Shown here piece by piece: positions 32,981 through 41,664 of a stretch of DNA of 64,000 bases. The DNA is from Calothrix sp. PCC 7507 (GTDB lineage: Bacteria > Cyanobacteriota > Cyanobacteriia > Cyanobacteriales > Nostocaceae): NCBI RefSeq assembly GCF_000316575.1, contig NC_019682.1, positions 5,939,501-6,003,500 on the forward strand, written 5' to 3'. A program made the translations under genes and the position numbers. The notes under the pieces are model-generated. The model was given only the letters and a program-made list of their open reading frames with translations. It was not told where the DNA came from and made no database searches. Within the stretch, counting starts at the first letter, position 1. The number at the start of each line of letters is the position of its first letter.

Positions 32981-33257
32981 ATTCTAAATCCCGATAACCG
33001 CTAACTACGGGCACAATCACAACACTATCTTCCAAAACTCGATAAAAAATAATGTAGCCATTCAATGGTATGCCTCTCAGCCTGGGGTCAAACTTGGTGT
33101 AACTTCGCCCTATATTCGGGAATTGAGCTACATTTTGACATTTATTATTAAATTCTCGAATAAATCTTTCCCCTGCGTTGACATTGCGAACTAAAAAATA
33201 ATCCAAAATTGCATCTAAATCTTGGCTTGCTTCCTTGGCAATAAAGTATTCCATCAT
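32949..33257 (-). CDS. parE: ParE/RelE-family toxin
   Basis: A 102-residue toxin of the ParE/RelE superfamily. Landmarks are an N-terminal helical pair with AKEASQDLDAILDYFLVRN, then FPNIGRSYTKFDPRLRGIPLNGYIIFYRV, and a C-terminal strand VVIVPVVSGYRDL. Such toxins inhibit gyrase (ParE) or cleave mRNA on the ribosome (RelE); the sequence here is closer to ParE. Its start overlaps the stop of the upstream ParD-like gene by ATGA. Confidence 0.85.
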   Translation of the reverse strand: MMEYFIAKEASQDLDAILDYFLVRNVNAGERFIREFNNKCQNVAQFPNIGRSYTKFDPRLRGIPLNGYIIFYRVLEDSVVIVPVVSGYRDLESIFADVDDSV

Positions 33258-33520
33258 CCTTGAGTTTCACGAGCTTTGCGTAATTTCTCCTCTAGTCGTG
33301 CCATAACCACTTGACTATCTACTATGTCTCCGCGTTCGATAGAAGCCAGCCCAGCAGCTAGTTTTTTCTTAGTTTCTTCTTCCCATTCCTGATAACCTTT
33401 CTCCCATTCCTCAAGCAGTTTCAATGCTTTCACAATCACTTCTTCAGCATTTTCATATCTACCTGTAGCAATTCTGGTTTGTATAAATTGCTCGTATTCC
33501 ACTTTCAGTTGGATGTTCAT
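33254..33520 (-). CDS. ParD-like antitoxin
   Basis: About 88 residues from the ATG at 33520 (MNIQLKVEYEQFIQT); a longer frame to 33544 adds eight residues with no better support. The ribbon-helix-helix start and an ETGRYENAEEVIVKAL-like stretch (residues 18-35) are typical of ParD, and the Glu/Lys-rich C-terminal helix would bind the toxin. It overlaps the ParE gene by ATGA and is read first, as expected. Confidence 0.82.
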   Translation of the reverse strand: MNIQLKVEYEQFIQTRIATGRYENAEEVIVKALKLLEEWEKGYQEWEEETKKKLAAGLASIERGDIVDSQVVMARLEEKLRKARETQG

Positions 33521-33544
33521 AGTTTTTGCGTTATCTAGCCACAT

Positions 33545-33946
33545 TTTCTGTTTATCGTCCTAATCTAATTTGTAAACCATTGTCTACCTTTAGTCAGCAT
33601 AAGTTTTTGACTAAACCCCGTCCATTTTGAAACCAGGAGTAGTGTGGGCATCTTGCCCGCTAATATCAACTGGGAGCAAGATGCTCCCACTACTTTTAAA
33701 AACTACGGTTCTGAAAATAGATGTGGTTTAGGGTGAATTTTCTACTGAGTTAATGGCTCTGGGAGAATGTAGTACTTATACCATTTTGGATTTTAGATTT
33801 TGGATTGTCAGAGAGCTACTGTATAAGCTTCTGCTTATTCCATCTGTCGCATTCTTTTTTTAAATTGGTATTACCCTATTCGCAATCTTGTCTGTGACGA
33901 TACACTGTTAAAGTAAAGAAATGTAAATAAATTCAGTCTTATAAAC
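33545..33946. other. Spacer with an imperfect inverted-repeat element
   Basis: The stretch contains TAAACC at 33613 and GGTTTA at 33730 as imperfect outer ends, and GTGGGCATCTTGC against GCAAGATGCTCCCAC near 33654-33690 as inner arms. This is another dispersed element of the MITE kind. No gene was seen; the promoter of the aldo/keto reductase should lie near its right end. Confidence 0.5.
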
Positions 33947-34882
33947 GTGGAAACCATCACATTGGGGCAAAACGGGCCAGTTGTCACACCCCTTTGCATT
34001 GGCACTTGGGCTTGGGGTGATAAGATTTTTTGGAATTATAGCGATCGCTATGCTGAAGAACAGTTACAAGCAGCCTTTACAGCTGCTTTAGATGCTGGTA
34101 TCACTTTCTTTGACACTGCGGAAGTTTATGGACTAGGAAAAAGCGAGCAATTGTTAGGACAATTCTTACAACAAACCCAGAACCAGGTACAAGTTGCTAC
34201 CAAGTTTTGGAACTGGCCTTGGCGATTTACAACTCAGTCCGTGGCTGATGCTTTGACAGACAGCCTCAAACGCTTACAACTACAGCGGGTTGAACTGTAT
34301 CAAATACATTGGCCTTTCACATTCTTTTTGAGTCAAGAAGCGCTGCTCAATGCCTTAGCTGATGAAGTGCAACGGGGCAGAATTGGTGCAGTAGGTATCA
34401 GTAATTACTCAGCGAAGCAAATGCAAGAGGCGCATCAAACATTAGCAGCTAGAGGAATACCTTTAGCTGTGAACCAAGTACGCTACTCTTTGCTGAGTCG
34501 GGAAATTGAAAGCAACGGCATTTTCGCCACCGCCCGCGAGTTGGGTGTAACAATCCTGGCATATAGTCCTTTAGCACAGGGATTACTTACAGGTAAATAT
34601 ACCGTTGATAGTGGTGAAATTCCTAGTGGTGCGAGAAGGATAGACCCCAGATTCGGTAAAGATGGGCTACAAAAAATTGCGCCAGTGATATCTTTGCTAC
34701 GCCAATTGGGAGAAAAGCGCGATCGCACTCCCGCTCAAGTTGCACTCAACTGGTTAATTGCTCAAGGAAACGTCATTCCCATAGCTGGGGCGAAAACAGC
34801 CGAACAGGTACGACAAAATGCAGGCGCGTTGGGCTGGCGATTGAGTAAGGATGAAGTGAGCGAACTAGAAAAAGTTAGTTAG
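33947..34882 (+). CDS. Aldo/keto reductase
   Basis: A 311-residue NADPH-dependent oxidoreductase. The catalytic tetrad is intact: Asp56, Tyr61 (FFDTAEVYGLGKSE), Lys86 (ATKFWNW) and His121 (YQIHWP). Further family signatures are VGISNYSAKQM and the C-terminal IPIAGAKTAEQ nucleotide-binding segment. The length is typical. GTG at 33947 is the start. Cyanobacterial members often reduce aldehydes; the substrate here is unknown. Confidence 0.9.
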   Translation: METITLGQNGPVVTPLCIGTWAWGDKIFWNYSDRYAEEQLQAAFTAALDAGITFFDTAEVYGLGKSEQLLGQFLQQTQNQVQVATKFWNWPWRFTTQSVADALTDSLKRLQLQRVELYQIHWPFTFFLSQEALLNALADEVQRGRIGAVGISNYSAKQMQEAHQTLAARGIPLAVNQVRYSLLSREIESNGIFATARELGVTILAYSPLAQGLLTGKYTVDSGEIPSGARRIDPRFGKDGLQKIAPVISLLRQLGEKRDRTPAQVALNWLIAQGNVIPIAGAKTAEQVRQNAGALGWRLSKDEVSELEKVS

Positions 34883-34907
34883 TAGTCCTTAAATCGCAAA
34901 GCTTGTA

Positions 34908-34928
34908 AGGGCGGGGAAACCCCGCCCT
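34908..34928. repeat. GC-rich 9-bp hairpin repeat
   Basis: AGGGCGGGG pairs with CCCCGCCCT across a 3-nt loop. It lies 26 bases after the aldo/keto reductase stop. It is not followed by a run of T, so it may act as a weak terminator or simply be one of the dispersed repeats. The rest of 34883-35211 shows nothing recognisable. Confidence 0.6.
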
Positions 34929-35211
34929 CAGGGATTTCCCTCCCTCGATTGTATTTATTGCATCCGACTGAGAACCTCTATATATTCTTTCAAGCTAATA
35001 GGCGGAGTTATACAAATTTGTAATTCGTCTTTAATTCCCATGCTGGGATCTCAAAGTACAGTATCTGATTAATTCGTAGCGAATTTTCTTCAGAAAAACT
35101 CTGGATCTCTCCGCATTTCAAAACGCTACGAAATCTATCCCCAAAATTAAATAATCAATAGCCAGCAACCAATGACTATTGACTATTCAAAAATGAACTA
35201 TGGACTCTGAA

Positions 35212-36759
35212 CTAAGAAGCTGATTCCCTACCTGTGGGGGAGCCTAGTTTTTGATTGGAGGGTGAAACAGAAACATCACGGCGGCTTGTTGTCCGCAGTT
35301 TTGGCTTAGGAGAGCCGTTTCTTTCATCTTCAAGAGCACCGGAAGAGTCTAATTTGCTCCAATTGGCACGATTGCGATCGCTTGGAGATTCACGCCGTTT
35401 GTTTAACTTGGGCTTGGGAGTAGACATGTCTTCTTGGGGAATCTCTATGTCTGACTGTAGCCATGCGGGACGGGTTTCGTCATAAGCGATTTGCAATGCG
35501 GCTGCGGCGATCGCTTGAGCATCATATTTTTCGATGAGTTCGCTGACTATCGGTAAAAATGAAGCCAGACGCTCACCGGTTAAAGCTTGTCCTACCATTT
35601 CTTGCAATTTCAGGATGTGACGTGCTTCAATCTGTGCCCGTGTGGGAATCGTCAGCACTTGCCAAGTTTGGCGGTTATGGCGTTCAAACATCTGTTGCTT
35701 GCGGCGCTCAAAGGGCTGAACCAAAGAAATTGCTGTTCCTTCCTTTCCAGCTCTACCAGTCCGTCCGATACGGTGGACGTAAGTTTCCGCGCTATCAGGT
35801 AAATCGTAGTTGATCACGTGTGAGAGTTGATCGACATCTAATCCCCGTGCAGCAATATCAGTGGCTACTACCCAGCGCACCTGACGATTGCGGAACCGAG
35901 TCAATAACCGCTCCCGCGCTTGCTGTGACAAGTCACCGTGGTATTCATCCACACTGTGTCCAGCGGATTGCAGTTGATTGGTGAGTTCGGCGGCGGTGCG
36001 TCTAGTACGGACAAAGATTAAAGCTGTTTCTGGATCTTCCATTTCCAGAATTGGCTGTAAAGCTTTGGCTTTTGTCCAGTGACGAGGAATCAAGTAAGCT
36101 ACCTGATTGATTTTGTTGGGTGCAGCTTTGGGCTGTTCCACAGTGACTGTTGCTGGCGATCGCAAAAATTTGTTGACGATCATGCGAATCGATGGCGGCA
36201 TTGTCGCTGAAAATAGCGCTGTTTGCCGATCTGCTGGTGCTTGGGACAGAATTTTGATCACATCGTCGATAAAGCCCATGCTCAACATTTCATCGGCTTC
36301 ATCCAACACAAACCACTTCACCTGATCTAGCTTTAAACAGCCCCGATCAAGTAAGTCAATTACCCGTCCTGGAGTGCCCACAACCATGTGAACACCACGT
36401 TTGAGTTGCAAAATTTGGCGGTCAATTGATTGTCCACCATAAATTGCTAACACCCGCAACCCATCGTTGCCGATGAATTGGTCGATCGCGTCATGAACTT
36501 GAATTGCTAGTTCACGAGTTGGAGTCAAAACCAAGGCTTGCACGGCTCTTTGATTAATATCCAGCCGCTCGAGAATTGGTAGTGAAAATGCTGCTGTCTT
36601 ACCTGTGCCGGTTTGGGATTGACCAACTACATCACGTCCCGCCAACAGTTGCGGAATCGCTTGGATTTGAATATTGGTAGGTGTGGTAAAGCCAATTCTT
36701 TCTAATTGCTCAACACGTTCCTGTGAAATGCCTAGTTCTTGAAACGAAAGATTCATCAA
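35212..36759 (-). CDS. DEAD-box RNA helicase (CrhR/CsdA type)
   Basis: A 515-residue ATP-dependent RNA helicase with all motifs in order: Q-motif region FTTPTNIQIQAIP, walker A SQTGTGKTAA, PTRELAIQ, TPGRV, DEAD, SAT, RGLD and HRIGRTGR. The C-terminal 100 residues are basic and low-complexity (Ser/Arg/Lys/Pro-rich), as in cold-induced helicases that bind structured RNA. In cyanobacteria the CrhR type is induced by redox or cold signals; that role is inferred from family. It follows rimO on the same strand with a 91-base gap that includes an 11-bp hairpin. Confidence 0.92.
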   Translation of the reverse strand: MMNLSFQELGISQERVEQLERIGFTTPTNIQIQAIPQLLAGRDVVGQSQTGTGKTAAFSLPILERLDINQRAVQALVLTPTRELAIQVHDAIDQFIGNDGLRVLAIYGGQSIDRQILQLKRGVHMVVGTPGRVIDLLDRGCLKLDQVKWFVLDEADEMLSMGFIDDVIKILSQAPADRQTALFSATMPPSIRMIVNKFLRSPATVTVEQPKAAPNKINQVAYLIPRHWTKAKALQPILEMEDPETALIFVRTRRTAAELTNQLQSAGHSVDEYHGDLSQQARERLLTRFRNRQVRWVVATDIAARGLDVDQLSHVINYDLPDSAETYVHRIGRTGRAGKEGTAISLVQPFERRKQQMFERHNRQTWQVLTIPTRAQIEARHILKLQEMVGQALTGERLASFLPIVSELIEKYDAQAIAAAALQIAYDETRPAWLQSDIEIPQEDMSTPKPKLNKRRESPSDRNRANWSKLDSSGALEDERNGSPKPKLRTTSRRDVSVSPSNQKLGSPTGRESAS

Positions 36760-36850
36760 CTCTCCTAGATTTTATTTTGAATTTTTGGTTTAGTCATTCG
36801 TCTTTGGTCATCTGTCATTAGTTGACCAAGGACAAAAAACAAATGACGAC

Positions 36851-38170
36851 TTAGTTATTGACAATTTGACCATATAGGTCATACGTATCAGCACTTTGGA
36901 TCTTTACTGGCACGATTGTTCCTAACTTCGCTTCGCCTTTAACATAAATTTGCCCATCTATTTCCGGGGCAAATCTCCCAGAACGACCAATTAATTTTCC
37001 GGCTTCAGGATTTTCCTGCTCAATCAGGACATCAACAATTTTGCCTACTTCCTGTTGATTTTTTTGCCAAGCAATCGGTTGTTGGAGTTCCATGAGTCGA
37101 TTACGACGCTCATCCATCACTTTTTGGGGCAACTGATTTGGTAGCTTGTAAGCTGGGGTTTCTGCCTCAGGCGAAAAGGTAAACACCCCAACATGATCAA
37201 ATTCATGTCGCTGGACGAACTGTAGTAGATGCTCAAAATGCTCTGCGGTTTCTCCAGGGAAGCCAACAATAAATGTTGTTCGCAGCACTGCTGTTGGTAG
37301 AGCTGTTTTGATGCGCTCAATAATGCCATCATTCACACGTCCTTGCCAGGGACGGTTCATCGCTCGGAGAATATCAGGATGAGAATGTTGTAAGGGCAAA
37401 TCCAAGTAGGGTAAAACGTTAGGCGTTTCTTGGATTGCCGCTATGACATCTGGAGTCAATCCCGTGGGATAAGCGTAGTGCATTCTCACCCACCGTACAG
37501 CTACTTTTCCCAAAGCGCGAAGTAATTCGGCTAACTTTGGCTGGCCGTAAATATCCAAACCGTAATTAGTGGTGATTTGGGAAATTAGAATAATTTCTTG
37601 TACCCCCTGACTAGCTAACTGCTCGGCTTCAGCAACAATGGATTCAATAGTACGCGATCGCTGGTTTCCTCGAAGATGAGGAATGATACAAAACGCACAA
37701 CGATAATCACATCCTTCGGCCACCCGCAGATAAGCTATGCCCTCAGTTGTAGTGCGGTAGCGCGGTGTAGCTTCATCGGCAATGTAGGTTGGCTCAACAC
37801 TAACCTCCTTGACCCGTTCTCCTGCTTCTACCCGCTCAATGACATTGACAATTTTGTGATAATCGCCTGTTCCAACTACGGCTACAGCTTCCGGCAACTC
37901 CTCCAATAACTGTTCTTGGAAGTGCTGCGCCATACAGCCTGTGATTACGATTTTTTTATTAGCCTCTGCCAACTCTACCAAAGTTTTGACAGATTCTTCT
38001 CTTGCCGCTTCGATAAAACTACAGGTATTGACAATAACGTAATCTGCTAACTCTTCATTTGTATCTACGCCGTAGCCTGCTTCTACAAGCAGTCCTAGCA
38101 TATGTTCTGTATCAATTCGATTTTTCTCGCAGCCCAGGTGAGAAATTGCAATTGTTGGCTTGTCACCCAT
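36851..38170 (-). CDS. rimO: Ribosomal protein S12 methylthiotransferase
   Basis: RimO, a 439-residue radical SAM enzyme that methylthiolates Asp89 of ribosomal protein S12. The N-terminal cluster cysteines are Cys14 (LGCEKN), Cys50 (NTCSF) and Cys79 (TGCMA). The radical SAM triad is Cys154, Cys158 and Cys161 in CDYRCAFC. The conserved [12 protein letters not shown] and the TRAM-like C-terminus are present. The length is typical. It is followed by the DEAD-box helicase on the same strand. Confidence 0.93.
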   Translation of the reverse strand: MGDKPTIAISHLGCEKNRIDTEHMLGLLVEAGYGVDTNEELADYVIVNTCSFIEAAREESVKTLVELAEANKKIVITGCMAQHFQEQLLEELPEAVAVVGTGDYHKIVNVIERVEAGERVKEVSVEPTYIADEATPRYRTTTEGIAYLRVAEGCDYRCAFCIIPHLRGNQRSRTIESIVAEAEQLASQGVQEIILISQITTNYGLDIYGQPKLAELLRALGKVAVRWVRMHYAYPTGLTPDVIAAIQETPNVLPYLDLPLQHSHPDILRAMNRPWQGRVNDGIIERIKTALPTAVLRTTFIVGFPGETAEHFEHLLQFVQRHEFDHVGVFTFSPEAETPAYKLPNQLPQKVMDERRNRLMELQQPIAWQKNQQEVGKIVDVLIEQENPEAGKLIGRSGRFAPEIDGQIYVKGEAKLGTIVPVKIQSADTYDLYGQIVNN

Positions 38171-38768
38171 ATTTTGAAAAAATCTTCATTTTTTTGTCCT
38201 TAAACACAAATAGTGCTTGCCTCGCTCTACTGTGATCCGCACCCTTACTAAAAGGCAGCGCTAAAGTAGGAATTTGCCACTGCCAGCAACTGTCCACCAA
38301 CATACGACCTTAAGGAAATTTAAGGTCATGTTATGATATTCCTATTAATTTGTTCCCCAGGGTAAATTGAAGTGTCTTTGGGTACATTCGACACTTGTTA
38401 TCTTTTTTAACAATTCGCCTGTTGGTATTTTACATTACCGCAGCGTGTGCGTTGTTAATTCACCCATCGGGAAGCCGCCCAAAGGGCTTGTTGTGAGAAG
38501 TCGCTACCCTCAGGGAAATCGCACTCGCGACTACGCCTAATCTAGCAGTAATGCTAACCCTCCGCTCAGACTGTGCCTACGACGATGCGCGGGCGAGACG
38601 CCTAAACCGCGGGAAGCTGCCTCGCGTCTTGTGAGTGGCAAACTCCTCTTGTAGCCAGATTTTATCTTAACATATCTTATGAGAGGTTTTACGCCAATTT
38701 CCTTCCTAAGGGGGAGGCAGTAAAGCGACCAATATAAAACAACATTTAATGCTAAAGAAGGGATTGGG
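38171..38768. other. Spacer with dispersed repeats, no gene seen
   Basis: The sequence contains clustered dispersed cyanobacterial repeats around 38460-38640 (for example the GACGCCTAAACCGCG region), AT-rich stretches and no convincing reading frame. Minus-strand frames here are repeat artefacts. Confidence 0.4.
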
Positions 38769-38867
38769 ACTAGTACCGCAAGGCGTTCGTCAAAAGTCAA
38801 AAGGTTAATATATCAAGGCTTGTGCCTATTTGAAATGGTAGCTTTATTTCCGCCGTTCTGTACTAGG
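38769..38867. mobile_element. MITE-like element, copy 1
   Basis: It begins ACTAGTACCGCAAGGCG and ends with the near-complement CGCCGTTCTGTACTAG. The interior has GTCAAAAGTCAAAAG and CTATTTGAAATGGTA, which appear in reverse orientation in the 120-bp copy at 41482-41601. No coding capacity, so it would be mobilised in trans. Confidence 0.75.
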
Positions 38868-38977
38868 GGCTGGTTGTACTAGGGCAGTTGCGCTGATTCC
38901 CAGTTCCCGTTACCCATTCCCAAACCCCGAAACCCTAGCCCTTAGCGCCTAATTCCTCACCCCTCACAATAATTGAC

Positions 38978-39826
38978 GTGGACTTATATCAGATATTTAA
39001 AACTCGAACCCCGATTATTGGTGTGGTTCATCTGTCACCACTGCCTACCTCGCCCCGTTGGGGAGGCAGTTTAAAAGCAGTAATTGACCGTGCCGAACAA
39101 GAAGCAACAGCTCTAGCCAGTGGAGGCGTTGACGGTATTATTGTAGAGAATTTTTTCGACGCGCCGTTTACCAAAAATCGCGTTGATCCGGTGGTTGTAA
39201 GCGCGATGACTGTGGTGGTGCAGCGCATACAGAATTTGGTGACTTTGCCTGTGGGCTTAAATGTTTTGCGGAATGATGCTCAAAGTGCAATGGCGATCGC
39301 CAGCTGTGTGCAAGCACAATTCATCCGTGTCAATGTCCTTACAGGGGTGATGGCGACAGATCAAGGATTAATTGAAGGGGAAGCCCATCAACTACTACGT
39401 TATCGCCGGGAGTTAGGCAGCGATATCAAAATTTTTGCCGATGTGTTGGTGAAACATGCCCGTCCTTTAAGTTCACCAAATCTCACCGTTGCCGTCAAAG
39501 ATACGATTGAAAGGGGTTTGGCAGACGCGGTGATTCTCTCTGGTTGGGCTACTGGTAGCCCCCCGAATGTAGAAGATTTGGAACTAGCTAGCGGGGCTGC
39601 AGGTACTACACCAGTATTCATTGGCAGTGGGGCAGATTGGGAAAATATTGCTACACTGATGCAGGCAGCAAATGGTGTCATTGTTTCCAGTTCCCTGAAA
39701 CGCCACGGTCGGATAGAGCAACCAATTGACCCAATTCGTGTTAGTCAATTTGTCGAAGCCGCTCGTCGGAGTTGGAACTCTAAGAGTGAAACTAAATCAA
39801 TTTCCTCAGTAACTATACATTCTTAG
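38978..39826 (+). CDS. btpA: BtpA-family photosystem I biogenesis protein
   Basis: BtpA, 282 residues, a peripheral thylakoid protein needed for stable photosystem I reaction centre accumulation. It is a TIM-barrel-like family with IIGVVHLSPLPTSPRW at the N-terminus, GVDGIIVENFFDAPF, GLNVLRNDA and the C-terminal VFIGSGADWENI segment. All strands and loops expected for the family are present. GTG at 38978 is taken as the start. The neighbouring VKOR fusion lies 119 bases downstream on the same strand. Confidence 0.9.
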   Translation: MDLYQIFKTRTPIIGVVHLSPLPTSPRWGGSLKAVIDRAEQEATALASGGVDGIIVENFFDAPFTKNRVDPVVVSAMTVVVQRIQNLVTLPVGLNVLRNDAQSAMAIASCVQAQFIRVNVLTGVMATDQGLIEGEAHQLLRYRRELGSDIKIFADVLVKHARPLSSPNLTVAVKDTIERGLADAVILSGWATGSPPNVEDLELASGAAGTTPVFIGSGADWENIATLMQAANGVIVSSSLKRHGRIEQPIDPIRVSQFVEAARRSWNSKSETKSISSVTIHS

Positions 39827-39945
39827 GGACTGGGGATGAGGGAGATGTGGTTTGGCTTCGCTCACCAACCGGGAGATGAGGGAGTGAACTATGCCCCAAT
39901 CCCCAATCCCCAGTCCCCCAATTCCTCATCCCTCATTCACAGTTT

Positions 39946-40929
39946 ATGATTCGCCGCCGTTCTACTCCTTGGATTCATAAATGGTCGAGGCCATTGATTG
40001 CCGCGATCGCTGGGCTTGGTGCCCTGACAACAGGTTATCTGGCTATAGAAAAGTTAACAGGACGCAGTGCAGCTTGTGTGGCACAGGCTGGTGTCAAAGG
40101 CTGTAATGATGTGCTTTCCAGTCCTTGGGCAACGGTTTTTGGTCAGCCATTAGCTTTGTTTGGGTTTTTGGCCTACACCGGTATGGTAGTACTGGCTTTA
40201 GCACCCTTGGCAGTTAACCGAGAGCAAAACAGTCAGTTACGCTCGCAGTTAGAAAACTGGACTTGGTTGCTACTGTTGGCGGGTGCGATCGCTATGTCTG
40301 TCTTCAGCGGCTACCTGATGTACTTGCTAGCATTCCAAATCAAAGCCCTTTGCCCTTACTGTCTGGGTTCGGCTTTCTTCTCTTTAAGTCTTTTGGTGCT
40401 GACAATTATCGGTCGGACTTGGGAAGATATCGGACAAATCTTTTTTACCGCCCTCATTGTGGGCATGGTGACACTGATTGGTACTTTGGGTGTTTATGCT
40501 GGTGTGAATCAATCAGTTAGCACATCTGGATCAACTTCTAGTAAACCCGGTAAAATTTCTTTTACTCCCAAAGAAGAGCCTAAACCAGGGGTGGGTTGGG
40601 AAATCACCACTAATTCTGGTGAGGCGGAGATAGCCCTAGCACGTCATCTGAAAAAAATCGGTGCTAAGGAATATATTGCTTGGTGGTGTCCTCACTGTCA
40701 TGAACAAAAGCTAATTTTTGGTAAAGAAGCCTACAGTGAACTAGATAGTACAGATTGTGTCTCTGCTGACAACCCACGCATTCCCAAAGATGTGTGTGTA
40801 GCCGCAAAAATCGAAGGCTACCCCACTTGGATTATTAACGGTAAAAGTTATAGTGGAGTGCAAAATTTGACGGAACTAGCAAAAGTTTCAGATTACAAAG
40901 GACCCAGTAACTTCCAGTACTTCAAGTAA
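39946..40929 (+). CDS. VKOR-thioredoxin fusion protein
   Basis: A 327-residue fusion of a vitamin K epoxide reductase domain and a thioredoxin-like domain. The VKOR part has the loop cysteines Cys44 and Cys53 and the active-site motif CPYC (Cys136-Cys139) among four or five transmembrane helices. The thioredoxin part (about 215-327) has CPHC (Cys248-Cys251). Both active sites are intact. In cyanobacteria such fusions form disulfides in the thylakoid lumen and support photosystem II assembly. It follows btpA on the same strand. Confidence 0.93.
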   Translation: MIRRRSTPWIHKWSRPLIAAIAGLGALTTGYLAIEKLTGRSAACVAQAGVKGCNDVLSSPWATVFGQPLALFGFLAYTGMVVLALAPLAVNREQNSQLRSQLENWTWLLLLAGAIAMSVFSGYLMYLLAFQIKALCPYCLGSAFFSLSLLVLTIIGRTWEDIGQIFFTALIVGMVTLIGTLGVYAGVNQSVSTSGSTSSKPGKISFTPKEEPKPGVGWEITTNSGEAEIALARHLKKIGAKEYIAWWCPHCHEQKLIFGKEAYSELDSTDCVSADNPRIPKDVCVAAKIEGYPTWIINGKSYSGVQNLTELAKVSDYKGPSNFQYFK

Positions 40930-41122
40930 TTACCTGAAAAAGGTTTTTCCAGTAGCGTGTGTTATGCCGGAGGCTAACGCACCATCTACGCAATCATCAG
41001 GTTTTTAAGCCTCTCCCGATGCGAGGAGAGGGATGGAAGCGGGGTTCTTCAAAGTCTGTCGAACTCACGTTATTTTAGGCTTGTCACTCCACTACCAGAC
41101 TCAAAGCTTCTTCCCCATGTCC

Positions 41123-41158
41123 AAAAACTCCGTACCGCAAGTGGCATGGAGTTTTTTA
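41123..41158 (+). terminator. Possible intrinsic terminator
   Basis: AAAAACTCC (41123-41131) pairs with GGAGTTTTT (41148-41156) across a 16-base loop, and a T run follows. It sits 194 bases after the VKOR-fusion stop, so it may end a long 3' leader or be incidental. Confidence 0.5.
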
Positions 41159-41481
41159 TTGTGGTCAAAGTTATTTTGTAAAGAAAAATAAATTTATCTC
41201 AACTCGGTGGCGTTCAGCTAGTCTTACTTATCTATAGAAGAATATCTATGTGTAAATGCTGATTACAAAGATTTTAGGACTTGACTCACCTTAAATATAC
41301 TTACAAAAATACTTATGTTCTTAGTAAACAATATTTATACTTAACTTGTGTTGTCAGGCGTGAGTGTTTCAGTTGTCATTTGATCGGATAATGAATGTCA
41401 TGAAGAGTAATACATCAGAACTACCCAAGTGTTTCCGGAGGAACCTAATTGAGTGGAAAAAATTTTTAACGACAGAATATA

Positions 41482-41601
41482 ACTAGTACAGCGCGGCGTA
41501 AATGAACATACCATTTCAAATGGCGCAAGAGCTTGGAATACAATTCTTTTGACTTTTGACTTTTGACTTTTGACTTTTGACTTCCGCCTTGCGGTACTAG
41601 T
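41482..41601. mobile_element. MITE-like element, copy 2
   Basis: It begins ACTAGTACAGCGCGGCG and ends CGCCTTGCGGTACTAGT. Five tandem copies of the 7-mer TTTTGAC (about 41546-41580) fill its centre. It is the inverted relative of the 99-bp element at 38769-38867: both contain CCATTTCAAATGG-like sequence and the same ends. Confidence 0.75.
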
Positions 41602-41664
41602 CCATAGGCTATATGTACCACGTAGTTAATAGCTACAAGAAATAGAGAATCTCCCTACTAGGTA

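Noticed and set aside
36800-36833. Terminator between rimO and the helicase gene
   Set aside because: An 11-bp hairpin is present, but the minus strand is not followed by a T run, so cotranscription remains possible.
38537-38800. Minus-strand frame of 87 residues
   Set aside because: It is encoded by dispersed repeats and by the edge of a MITE, with no coding character.
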